In this document: positions 1-7,502 of the stretch, piece after piece | Layout of the letters: every line of letters begins with the position of its first letter | Position numbering within the stretch: the stretch's first letter is position 1 | Notes under the pieces: generated by a model | Seen by the model: only the letters and a program-made list of their open reading frames with translations | What the model was told of the DNA's origin: nothing | Database searches by the model: none | Translations under genes and position numbers: made by a program | From: Solirubrobacterales bacterium | GTDB taxonomy: Bacteria > Actinomycetota > Thermoleophilia > Solirubrobacterales > 70-9 | Direction of reading: 5' to 3' | NCBI GenBank assembly: GCA_016712175.1 | Contig: JADJRQ010000001.1 | Coordinates: 930,001 to 994,000 of the forward strand | Length of the DNA stretch: 64,000 nt

Positions 1-699
1 GGTCGTTTCGTTGCCGGCCGACGAGATGTAGAAGAGCGTGTGGAGCAGCGAGATGTCCCTCGGCTCACAGGCCCAGACCGCATTGGTGGCGAGGTCGGTC
101 AGGAAGCGCCCGCCGTCGGTGGTTGCGTTGGCGAGCTTGAAAGTCTCCAGCGTCTGGCCGTCGTACTCGAGTGCGTTCGGAGAATTCCAGGGTTCGGTAC
201 GGGAAATGGTCTTACCGAGTTCGTCGAGCTTGAAGACCATGTTGATCGCGTCGCCGGCATCCGGGTCCGGCGGGATCGGGGAAGTCACGTCGTAGAGCTT
301 GCGTTCGCCGTTCCGGTAATAGACACCTTCGCCCGTCCAGTAGCTCTTGAAGGTCTTGACCTTGAGGTCCTCGGCCAGTTTCGCCAGTTTGTCCTGGGTC
401 GGGCCGATCCACTGTCCGCCGACCTCGATCACGTCGCCGCCACCGATGTCATGGTTCAGAGTCCGTCCGCCAACCCGGCCGCGAGCCTCGAGCACCCGGA
501 CTTTCTTGCCGTGAGCGGCGAGTTTGCGGGCGGCCATCAGGCCTGACAGCCCGGCTCCGACGACGACCACGTCGTACTTCTTGGAATGACGGCGGCGACG
601 CTTCTTCTTCGCAAGGGAGTCGGTCGCGGGAAGCACGGCACCGGCCGCCGCCACCGCACCGGCACCGATCAGGCTGCGGCGTGAAAGTTTCTCGGACAT
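1..699 (-). CDS. flavin monoamine oxidase family protein, 3' part outside window
   Basis: The first 233 codons are present; the gene runs off the left edge. The start is the ATG at 699, giving a twin-arginine-like signal (SRRSLIGAGAVAAAGAVL, residues 5-22), a basic stretch, then a classic Rossmann FAD-binding motif (VVVVGAGLSGLMAARKL) ending in an acidic residue at the second strand (VLEARGRVGGRT, the GG motif of amine oxidases). VGGQWIGPTQ is also typical of flavin amine oxidases and L-amino-acid oxidases. Known members oxidise primary or secondary amines to aldehydes with FAD; the substrate here cannot be told. The TAT signal implies export of the folded flavoprotein. Family assignment is firm, specificity is not. 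Confidence 0.88.
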   Translation of the reverse strand, partial: MSEKLSRRSLIGAGAVAAAGAVLPATDSLAKKKRRRRHSKKYDVVVVGAGLSGLMAARKLAAHGKKVRVLEARGRVGGRTLNHDIGGGDVIEVGGQWIGPTQDKLAKLAEDLKVKTFKSYWTGEGVYYRNGERKLYDVTSPIPPDPDAGDAINMVFKLDELGKTISRTEPWNSPNALEYDGQTLETFKLANATTDGGRFLTDLATNAVWACEPRDISLLHTLFYISSAGNETT

Positions 700-780
700 T
701 GGTTACCCCTCCTGCTTCAAGTGTTCAAGGCGAAAGCCCCTCGGGTCATCTTCTCAGACAGGCGCGTGGTTGGAAACCCC

Positions 781-1341
781 TCAGTCCCAGGATTCGTCGA
801 GCAGGCGGTCGATCGCGAGCTGGACCACATCGGACCGGGTCCGGTCGCCGTGGCGGGCAGAGATGAAGTAACTGCCGACCATCAACGAGTAGGCGAGCAG
901 GCTGCGGGCTTCGACATCTCTTTCATCGGCGCAGAAATCCGCGAACTGGGAGCGCAGGAACGTCATGCGCCGGTCGTCGACCCGGTGCATGAGTCTGGCG
1001 ATGTTCTTGTCGCGGCGGGCCCAGTCCCGGAGCGCCAGGTCGACCTCGAACATGTCCTCGGCCGAAGGGGCCATGGCGAAGAGCCGCCGCAGCTTTTCCC
1101 GCCCGTCAATCGGTTCGTGCTCGAGGACACCGATTACATCCTCGGTCCCACCCTTCTCCCAGAATTCGAGAGCTTCGTCGAGCAATGCCTGGCGGTTCTT
1201 GAAGTGCCAGTAGAAGCCGCCCTTGGTAACCCCCAGGGTCGCGGCGAGGGGCTCTATCCGGACTGCCTCGGGACCGCCATTGGCCAGGGCTTTCAGGGCA
1301 GCGGCGATCCAGTCTTCGCGGGGTGTCTGGACCTTGGCCAC
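781..1341 (-). CDS. TetR/AcrR family transcriptional regulator
   Basis: About 186 residues, a normal TetR length. The helix-turn-helix is at the N-terminus: IEPLAATLGVTKGGFYWHF is the usual TetR recognition segment, followed by a divergent all-helical ligand domain. The reading frame is open up to 1377, but the GTG at 1341 (protein starting MAKVQTPRED) is the likelier start because longer forms would begin inside the operator. It is divergently arranged with the DUF2867 gene at 1429. The 90-bp gap holds two related palindromes, so autoregulation and control of the neighbour are likely (inference). The ligand is unknown. Confidence 0.85.
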   Translation of the reverse strand: MAKVQTPREDWIAAALKALANGGPEAVRIEPLAATLGVTKGGFYWHFKNRQALLDEALEFWEKGGTEDVIGVLEHEPIDGREKLRRLFAMAPSAEDMFEVDLALRDWARRDKNIARLMHRVDDRRMTFLRSQFADFCADERDVEARSLLAYSLMVGSYFISARHGDRTRSDVVQLAIDRLLDESWD

Positions 1342-1350
1342 CCTCGTATC

Positions 1351-1366
1351 TATACGGCACCGTATT
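1351..1366. promoter_or_regulatory. TetR operator-like palindrome, site 1
   Basis: Positions 1352-1365 read ATACGGCACCGTAT: 6-bp perfect arms around a CA centre. The site touches the -35 box of the rightward promoter and lies 10 bp upstream of the regulator's GTG start. The second copy lies 45 bp downstream with the same core, which supports a bound-site pair. Confidence 0.7.
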
Positions 1367-1393
1367 GACAAATGCAAACCGCCCTGCTACTAA
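1365..1393 (+). promoter_or_regulatory. sigma-70 type promoter of the DUF2867 gene
   Basis: A consensus TTGACA (1365-1370) is followed after 17 bp by TACTAA (1388-1393). The two palindromes sit on the -35 box and just past the -10 box, an arrangement suited to repression by the adjacent TetR protein. Confidence 0.6.
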
Positions 1394-1395
1394 TC

Positions 1396-1411
1396 CATAC
1401 GACACCGTATG
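1396..1411. promoter_or_regulatory. TetR operator-like palindrome, site 2
   Basis: CATACGACACCGTATG: 6-bp perfect arms (CATACG/CGTATG) around ACAC. Aligned with site 1 the shared core is ATACGRCACCGTAT. It lies over the expected transcription start of the DUF2867 gene. Confidence 0.7.
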
Positions 1412-1428
1412 GAAACGAGGAAATAAAA

Positions 1429-2064
1429 ATGAAGCTGCCAAACGCCGCACACGACACCAAGCGCTGGCGCATCGACTCGATCGCACCCGACTTCAAGCTG
1501 CTCGACGTCTGGGCACTGCCGGCGGAGGGTTCTGCCGACGAATTCCCCGAGTTGCTCGAAGTCATGACTTCGATCGACCCGGCGGGGGACTCGGTTCCGG
1601 CCAAGGCGCTCTGGAGGCTCCGCGATGAGATGGGCAAATGGCTGGGGCTCGGACGAACTTCGAAGTCGACCGACCACACCGAACATGAGGCTGAACTGCC
1701 GATCCCGGGCGCCGAAGAGTTCACCCTGGCGGACCGGCTGCCGGAGGACCTCGAAGGATCGGTCCCGCCCGAGCGGCTACGACCGGACAGTCCGTTCAGC
1801 CCGCTCTACCTGACCGAGGACGAGTCAGCAGCCGAGATCTCGAACAGGACGGTGCACGGCGTGATGCACATCGCCTGGGTCGATCAGGGCGACGGCCGGT
1901 ACCAGGGCCTGCTGTCCGTCTACGTCAAACCGCGTGGACGGTTCGGCGACGGATACATGGCCCTGATCGAACCGTTCCGAAACCGGATCGTCTACCCGGC
2001 ACTGATGAGACAGATCGAGAAGGCCTGGGACTCCCGCGACCTCAAGAAGCCATTGGCAGTCTGA
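1429..2064 (+). CDS. DUF2867 family protein
   Basis: A 211-residue protein of the DUF2867 family. Recognisable features are LLDVWALPAEG near residue 25, ALWRLRDEMGKWLGLGR near 60, and the conserved tail IALIEPFRNRIVYPALMR-type segment (here MALIEPFRNRIVYPAL) near 190. DUF2867 domains often occur beside or fused to NAD-binding reductases; a saccharopine-dehydrogenase-family gene follows at 2148. No catalytic function is established for this stand-alone form. The ATG at 1429 is preceded by GAGG at 1417-1420. Probably under control of the TetR protein. Confidence 0.75.
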   Translation: MKLPNAAHDTKRWRIDSIAPDFKLLDVWALPAEGSADEFPELLEVMTSIDPAGDSVPAKALWRLRDEMGKWLGLGRTSKSTDHTEHEAELPIPGAEEFTLADRLPEDLEGSVPPERLRPDSPFSPLYLTEDESAAEISNRTVHGVMHIAWVDQGDGRYQGLLSVYVKPRGRFGDGYMALIEPFRNRIVYPALMRQIEKAWDSRDLKKPLAV

Positions 2065-2147
2065 CGGCACCGCCGGGTTAGGCGGGGCCGCGAGTCCCGC
2101 CGGACTCTGACTGTGCGGGAGCGGCGTGCTCGGAATAGGGTCGTCGA

Positions 2148-3384
2148 ATGACTGACCGCGAGTATGACCTGATCGTCTTTGGTGCTTCGAGCTTCGTGGG
2201 GAAACTCACCGCCGCCTATCTGGCCGGGAACTCGCCGGCTGATCTGAAAGTGGCGCTCGCGGGCAGGTCCCGGGAAAAGTTGGAGAAGGTTCGGGACGGA
2301 CTCCCCGGTGCAGCGGCCAAGTGGCCGATCATTCTGGCCGACAGCGGCGACCGGGCATCGCTCGACGCGATGGCGAAGGCGGCGCGGGTGATCGTCACCA
2401 CGGTCGGTCCTTACGCCCGGTATGGCCTGCCGCTGGTGCTGGCCTGCGCCGAGGCCGGGACTGACTATGCGGATCTCACGGGGGAGCCCCTCTTCATGCG
2501 CCGCTCGATCGACGAAGCCGATGAAGTCGCGAAGAATAGCGGCGCCCGGATAGTCCACACCTGTGGCTTCGATTCGATCCCATCGGACCTCGGAGTGCTG
2601 GCTCTGAACGATGCAGCCGATGAGGCCGGTGCCGGTGACCTGCTGGAGACGACCTTGGTGGTCAAGAGCATGAGCGGCGGAGCGAGCGGGGGAACGATCG
2701 ACTCGATGCGAGGCCAGGTCATCGAAGCCAGAGAGAATCACGAATCGAGGCGAATCGGGGCGGATCCTTATGCCCTGTCGCCCGACCGGGCCGCGGAGCC
2801 GGACGCAAGATCGGAGTCCGATCCGAAGAGCGTCAGCCGTGATCCGGACAGCGGCGAGTTCCTCGCACCGTTCGTAATGGGCATGGTCAACACCCGGGTG
2901 GTGCGACGAAGCAATGCACTCAAAGGCTGGCCATACGGCAAGGGCTTTCGGTACCAGGAGCTGATGAGTGGGAGGCACCGGCCCGATTGGCGCGGCCAGG
3001 GCCGCGAGCATTCTCGCCGGTCTTGCGGGTCTTGCCGGGGGCCTGGCGTTCGGTCCGACCAGGGCCGTGCTCGACCGGTTCCTGCCTTCTCCGGGCGAAG
3101 GGCCGAGCGAGGAGAAACGTGAGAAGGGCTTCTTCAACTTCGAAATCAGGACGACCACCGAATCGGGCAGGAAGTTTCGCTGCCGGATCAAGGCATCAGG
3201 TGATCCCGGCTACAAGGCCACCGCGGTGATGCTCGGCGAGGCCGGTCTCTGCCTCGCGCTCGACGGCGAAAAGACTCCCGAAGCGAGCGGGGTTCTCACC
3301 CCGGCTACTGCCATGGGAGAAGTCCTTACCGACCGCCTCCGCGCCGCCGGTCACACCTACGACGTCACCGAGCTCGGTGATTGA
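2148..3384 (+). pseudogene. saccharopine dehydrogenase family oxidoreductase, frameshifted
   Basis: The N-terminal part has a Rossmann start (YDLIVFGASSFVGKLTAAYL), then VGPYARYGLPLVLACAEAGT and TGEPLFMR, all typical of the saccharopine-dehydrogenase-like / trans-acting enoyl reductase family (about 400 residues). The frame changes at GGG 2970-2972. Removing one G restores a continuous protein through SGGTGPIGAARAAS and on to the stop at 3384, whose C-terminal part (FEIRTTTESGRKF, PGYKATAVMLGEA) is also family-typical. The total would be about 412 residues, normal size. Either the gene is inactive or, more likely given similar single-base lesions elsewhere in this window, the extra G is a sequence error. 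Confidence 0.8.
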
Positions 3385-3489
3385 CGCGGGCACCCGAAGC
3401 TCATAGGGTCGAGTGGATCCATCGAGATCGAGGGCCGCTTGGCCCTGAAGCCCCTGTGGTCTTGACAAATAGTGAAAAGGAGATTCGAG

Positions 3490-3777
3490 ATGTCATATCT
3501 ACTGGTTCACTTCTGGCCGGGCGGCACCGAAGAGCAGTACCGAATCTCGTCGGCCGTGGTTCATCCTGACGGTGGAACCGGCCTGCCCGAAGGCCAGATC
3601 CACCACTTCGCGGGTCCGACCGACGGCGGCTTCCTGGTCGCCGCGCTTTGGGATTCCAAGGAAAGCTCCGATCGCTTCGTCGAAGAGACGTTGCTGCCGG
3701 CCATGCCGCTCGAGGGCGGCTTCGAAGGCCAGCCCGAGGAGCGCTCCGCGGAGGTGTCAAACCAGCAATCCGCTTGA
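3490..3777 (+). CDS. small ABM-like (dimeric alpha/beta barrel) protein
   Basis: A 95-residue protein starting at the ATG at 3490 with AAGGAG eight bases upstream. MSYLLVHFWPGGTEEQY, IHHFAGPTDGGFLVAALWDS and DRFVEETLLPAM fit a small actinobacterial family that resembles antibiotic-biosynthesis-monooxygenase-like ferredoxin folds. No cofactor residues are evident; such proteins act as homodimers. The function is unknown. Confidence 0.7.
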   Translation: MSYLLVHFWPGGTEEQYRISSAVVHPDGGTGLPEGQIHHFAGPTDGGFLVAALWDSKESSDRFVEETLLPAMPLEGGFEGQPEERSAEVSNQQSA

Positions 3778-3810
3778 CGAAGATTCACCAGGTCGCGGTC
3801 AGTGAGACTG

Positions 3811-3839
3811 GCCGGAGTCGAACCGTCGATCTCTTGCGT
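3811..3839 (-). repeat. tRNA 3'-half fragment, candidate attachment-site remnant
   Basis: Twenty-nine bases match the 3' half of tRNA-Ala(CGC) at 28591-28619 at 26 positions, including 15 in a row over the T-arm. The orientation is the same. No intact cloverleaf can be drawn here; upstream similarity fades. An element inserted at the 3' end of the tRNA gene would leave just such a copy at its far end, which would make 3.8-28.6 kb the element. The mismatches argue for age, or for origin from another tRNA. The rest of 3778-4238 shows nothing else. Confidence 0.5.
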
Positions 3840-4238
3840 TGGCCGTCAAGTCACTGCGAGACTCTGACCGCCTTCTGCCGGGGCTGCTTGGATAGCAGCC
3901 CCTCGCGATCCAAGCTGCGCTTGGGCCACACCCTAGAGGCCGATCGACCCGGTGATTCTCGAAACCGGTTCGCCCGAACCCTGCCGGGGCCGTCCGAATC
4001 GATGATGGGGCAGTTTGCAGTCCATCCTTCTGGCTTCGGAACCTACTTTGCGGTGGGTCCGCAGTGTGCGTAAGACCAGCATGTAATTGCACATCGCCCA
4101 AATCCAATGTGATGTGCTTTTCGCAAAGCTAGTCGCAGAGCCAGAAACAAGGCGCCATTCTGGCCCAAGCCTTTCTGAACTGACCCGCCGAAGGTGCCGT
4201 TTCTCACTTACCGCCTGTACTGGTGACAGTCTGGATTC

Positions 4239-5372
4239 ATGGAAAGCACCACCATTCAGCCGGCGTACGAGGAGTCGCTTCGAACCACTGACCTCCTGGC
4301 CCGAGAGATATTCAATGCGCTCAGGGTCCGCTCGATTCATGAGCGGAGGTTTGTTCTTCGAGCTTTGCAGGCTGCCGGCAGATCCGATGAAATCTCCGGC
4401 CCCAAGGAACAGGCCGTCTTCGTTTCACTCGCGACCTATAGATCCGAAACGGAACTAACTCCTTCCTTCGCAAAATATGAGGCGTGGCGAAAGAGCAAGG
4501 ACGACCCAAGCCTCTATTCGGCGACCCGGATCCAAAGGCAGTACTCGACCTGGAGCAACGCTCTCGATGCACTTGGTTTCGAACCGAAGCCGGATCCAAC
4601 TGCGCTGAGGCTATTGTCGCGAGGCCAGGGGATCTCTGCTGAGGACGCACTGCTGGCTTTGAGGGACTGCGCCGCCGCACTCAAGACCGACAACTTTTCG
4701 ATCGCCGAGTACGAGGCCTGGGCGAAAGCTGAACTGCTCTCCCGAGGCAAGTCAGGTCAGCCGATCCCGATCAGCAAATCGATCATGACGAGGAGGTTCG
4801 GCTCATTTCGAAAAGCCAAGATGGAGGCTGGCCTTGACCCGAACGTCGCCTATCACCAGGTCGGTTCCTACACAGAAGAAGAACTGCTCGATGCCCTGCG
4901 ATTGGCGAGGCAAGGGATCGAAGGAAGACTCAGCACGGCCCGCTACTCGAAATGGAGAAAGGCCAAGCAGGCCGAAGCGACCGCCAAGGGAGAAGTGATT
5001 GAGATCCCGTGTTCTTTCACTTTGGATCAGCGGTTCGGAGGTTGGTTGAAAGCAGTTTCACTCGTCGAGGATTTGCCGGTCAAGGCCCACGATCATCGAG
5101 GCCCGCCGATCTTCCAGGCCGACTGGATCGCGGAACACCTGGTTGCGGCCTACGAAGAGATCGGGGAGCCGTTCTATGTCCCGACCTACCGCCGGTGGGT
5201 GAAAGAAAAGCGGGAGAAAGAGCCCGGCTTCCCGCCGGCGGACTACTACACCATCAGGCGTCGCGCGAATGGCTGGAATGAAGTGCGCGATTTAGTCCGA
5301 GAAGCTCACAAGACCGGCGATATGATCGATCTGATCGCGGCCCTCGAATACAACGGCCCCTATGACAGTTGA
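4239..5372 (+). CDS. protein of four homing-endonuclease-associated (HNH-type) repeats
   Basis: A 377-residue protein built from four copies of a roughly 60-residue unit at about residues 71-114, 135-199, 213-277 and 296-354. Each unit ends in the same pattern: an aromatic-rich helix (YEAWRK, YEAWAK, YSKWRK, YRRWVK), then a loop and a second helix with Arg/Gly-aromatic-x-x-Ala (RQYSTWSNAL, RRFGSFRKAK, QRFGGWLKAV, RRANGWNEVR). This matches the DNA-binding repeat found with HNH homing endonucleases. No HNH catalytic motif is present, so it is probably a sequence-specific DNA-binding protein. It overlaps the next gene, of the same kind, by 11 bp. The role is unknown. Confidence 0.7.
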   Translation: MESTTIQPAYEESLRTTDLLAREIFNALRVRSIHERRFVLRALQAAGRSDEISGPKEQAVFVSLATYRSETELTPSFAKYEAWRKSKDDPSLYSATRIQRQYSTWSNALDALGFEPKPDPTALRLLSRGQGISAEDALLALRDCAAALKTDNFSIAEYEAWAKAELLSRGKSGQPIPISKSIMTRRFGSFRKAKMEAGLDPNVAYHQVGSYTEEELLDALRLARQGIEGRLSTARYSKWRKAKQAEATAKGEVIEIPCSFTLDQRFGGWLKAVSLVEDLPVKAHDHRGPPIFQADWIAEHLVAAYEEIGEPFYVPTYRRWVKEKREKEPGFPPADYYTIRRRANGWNEVRDLVREAHKTGDMIDLIAALEYNGPYDS

Positions 5373-5958
5373 CTATGGAGCCGGTGTCACGGAAGTCGGC
5401 GAGTTTCTCGTAAGTCTTTCATCAGCCCTTCCCAAGAAGACCCGGAATGAGCTAGTCCGGATGCTCGGCCACTCGGTTGCACTGCCAACCGCCGCGGAGC
5501 TGCGTGAGGCCAGGTTGGGCCTTCTGGTCACGATGATGGGTGGCGGACGAATCCCAACATCGACCGAGTACAACCTCGAGCGCAGCGCGCGCGCCGAACT
5601 CAGTGAGAAGTGGCCGTCGCACGCGAACCTAGTGCTCCATTTCGGCACCTGGGCCAGAGCCGCACAAGCGGCCCTCGATCTCCACTTCAGCATCACTAAG
5701 CGCCGTGACAAGGCACGTCCGCCGCAGGCCTGGCCCGCGAAGCCCTACAAGCGACCCGAAATCCTCGGCGCGCTCGAGACGTCTTCTGAGAAAGTTGGCC
5801 GGCTGATCACCCAATGGGAATACGCGGAACTACGACGAGTCGAACGCCATCTAGCGTTCCACCGAGGACTCCGGGACCCACGACTGCCTAGTCTCAACGT
5901 GATCAAGCGCAACCTGGGCGGTTGGGATCAAGCAATCACCAAAGTGAACTGGAGATGA
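5362..5958 (+). CDS. second HNH-type repeat protein
   Basis: A 198-residue protein overlapping the previous gene by 11 bp, so the two are probably translated together. It holds two units of the same repeat: about residues 48-106 (ending LHFGTWARAAQAAL) and 130-194 (ending RNLGGWDQAITKV). No nuclease motif is visible. The pair looks like two subunits or a split version of one long array-type DNA-binding protein. Its stop overlaps the ATG of the short frame at 5955 in an ATGA. Confidence 0.6.
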   Translation: MTVDYGAGVTEVGEFLVSLSSALPKKTRNELVRMLGHSVALPTAAELREARLGLLVTMMGGGRIPTSTEYNLERSARAELSEKWPSHANLVLHFGTWARAAQAALDLHFSITKRRDKARPPQAWPAKPYKRPEILGALETSSEKVGRLITQWEYAELRRVERHLAFHRGLRDPRLPSLNVIKRNLGGWDQAITKVNWR

Positions 5959-6194
5959 CCATGGCGAACCAGCGACAACGTTTCGACGAAGTGACAAGCG
6001 AGCTTGGACTTGAACTCGACCAAAGGGCTTCGCTTCTAGTACTTCACGAAGACCCCTACCGGAACTCCCCCGTTTCGCATGACTCAGTGATCTTCCCCCG
6101 AAGTTGTCGTCGAAAGCGAGGGAGATTCATATTCCGGATACGGCCGTGTTGGTCCCTTGACTCATCGAAGAAGCTGATTCCTAAAAGATCCTAA
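5955..6194 (+). CDS. short coupled ORF, probably truncated
   Basis: The ATG overlaps the preceding stop (ATGA), which suggests a third cistron. The first 44 or so residues (MTMANQRQRFDEVTSELG) read like real protein. From about 6087, where a 14-bp repeated motif begins, the sequence becomes Arg-rich and unlike a protein. I read this as a gene start cut off by an insertion or rearrangement. No function can be given. Confidence 0.3.
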   Translation: MTMANQRQRFDEVTSELGLELDQRASLLVLHEDPYRNSPVSHDSVIFPRSCRRKRGRFIFRIRPCWSLDSSKKLIPKRS

Positions 6195-6223
6195 AAGGCC
6201 ACAATCTACGTGATCTTCCCCCG
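6087..6223 (+). repeat. 14-bp direct repeat GTGATCTTCCCCCG, two copies
   Basis: Identical copies lie at 6087-6100 and 6210-6223, 123 bp apart. Internal repeats of this kind occur at ends of IS21-like elements, but no transposase or matching far end is nearby. It may be an IS remnant that truncated the ORF at 5955. The origin is uncertain. Confidence 0.4.
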
Positions 6224-6331
6224 GAAAAGTGAACCCGCGTTTCTGGAATCAGGTGGCAGTTGTGTCAGATTTACAGCGTTAATGTCGACCACCACTTCAA
6301 CTGGCCCCGACCAAAGTTAGAAGGTTTGCTC

Positions 6332-7267
6332 GTGAATCCATCTCCTGAGGAGTTCCTAGCCCTGGACTTCGAGACCGCATGCGGCTCTCGTGCCAGCGCA
6401 TGCTCGGTTGGCTATGCCCGCTTTGAGCAGGGCAAACTCGCTGAGGTGGGAGAAACCTTAATCGACCCCGGCTTGGCCGCCGAGCAATGGGATTGGTTCA
6501 ATATCTCGATACATGGCATCGAACCCGAAGACGTAGCGGGTGCTCCGTCATTCATCGAAGCTTGGTCTCAGATCCAGAATACGTTCGACGGACTGCCCAT
6601 CGTCGCGCACAATGCTGGATTCGATATGAGCGTTGTTCGGGCGGAATTGTGTCGGGCCAACGTAAGACTCCAAAGCCCGATCAGGTACGCCTGCTCGGCA
6701 ACGTTGTCGCGCGCCGCGTGGCCCGACCTTCTTTCCGTTTCGCTTGGCGTTGTGACCGACGAACTCGGAATTGAATTAAACCACCACGAGGCCAAATCAG
6801 ACGCGATTGCCAGCGGCAAAGTCATGGTCGAAGCTTCGCGGGTACTCGGGTCTTCAACAGTTACTGACGCTCTGGCGAAAGCGGGCAGAACTTGGGGTCA
6901 AATCAATGACGATTTATCGTGGAACACTGGATACAAGTCATCTGATTTGAACGCAAAAGACTTCGCGCCCGAGGAGGGAGGCAAGTTCGATGTTAGGCAC
7001 CCGTTCTTTGGCAAGACCGTCGTGTTCACCGGCACCCTCGAATCAATGACCCGTAGAGAAGCTTTCGGGACTTTGGCGGAGGTCGGAAGCATCCCGGGCA
7101 ATTCCGTCACTACGAAGACCAATCTCCTAGTTGTCGGTGAACAGGATCTAGAAAAGCTCGCAGCCGGTGAGACCATGAGTAGCAAGATGAAAAAGGCCGC
7201 AAAACTCAGGGCTGAAGGTCAGGACATTGAGCTCATCGGCGAGGCCGAATTCCGGTCGCGTATTTAG
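6332..7267 (+). CDS. DEDDh 3'-5' exonuclease with C-terminal BRCT domain
   Basis: A 311-residue protein. ALDFETA gives Asp12 and Glu14 of ExoI, IVAHNAGFD gives Asp98 of ExoII, and HHEAKSDA supplies the ExoIII His and Asp157, so the DEDDh active site of DnaQ-like exonucleases is complete. Residues about 225-305 (FFGKTVVFTGTLESMTR...TNLLVVGEQD) are a BRCT domain of the ligase/RFC type. The frame opens at 6260, but the GTG at 6332 has AGAAGG at the right distance and starts just before the domain. Likely role: trimming DNA 3' ends in repair or defence. It lies between the repeat proteins and the helicase. Confidence 0.85.
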   Translation: MNPSPEEFLALDFETACGSRASACSVGYARFEQGKLAEVGETLIDPGLAAEQWDWFNISIHGIEPEDVAGAPSFIEAWSQIQNTFDGLPIVAHNAGFDMSVVRAELCRANVRLQSPIRYACSATLSRAAWPDLLSVSLGVVTDELGIELNHHEAKSDAIASGKVMVEASRVLGSSTVTDALAKAGRTWGQINDDLSWNTGYKSSDLNAKDFAPEEGGKFDVRHPFFGKTVVFTGTLESMTRREAFGTLAEVGSIPGNSVTTKTNLLVVGEQDLEKLAAGETMSSKMKKAAKLRAEGQDIELIGEAEFRSRI

Positions 7268-7502
7268 GTGCGAGGTCCGGCCCGATCCGGAAAACGGAGG
7301 CATCACTCGGAGCTGAAGGCTGCTTTTTAGGGACAGTGGCCATCAACTTGAAGCTGTCGGCAATCGTCGCTTGGAGTTCGAATCAGCTTCCGAATTCCGC
7401 TGGACGACCTCGCCTAAACTCGGGAATGCCTGACCGACGCGGCGGATAGTGTGGCCCTTCACGTCCAGCAAGTATTCGCAGGAAGCGAGATCTGTCCAGT
7501 CC

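Noticed and set aside
721..1368. Long plus-strand open frame of 215 codons opposite tetR
   Set aside because: It is the antisense shadow of the TetR gene, with no family-like sequence. The minus-strand frame has a full TetR domain.
1992..3191. 399-codon minus-strand frame opposite the saccharopine-dehydrogenase gene
   Set aside because: Low-complexity Arg/Pro-rich product, antisense to a recognisable enzyme. Long antisense frames are expected at this GC content.
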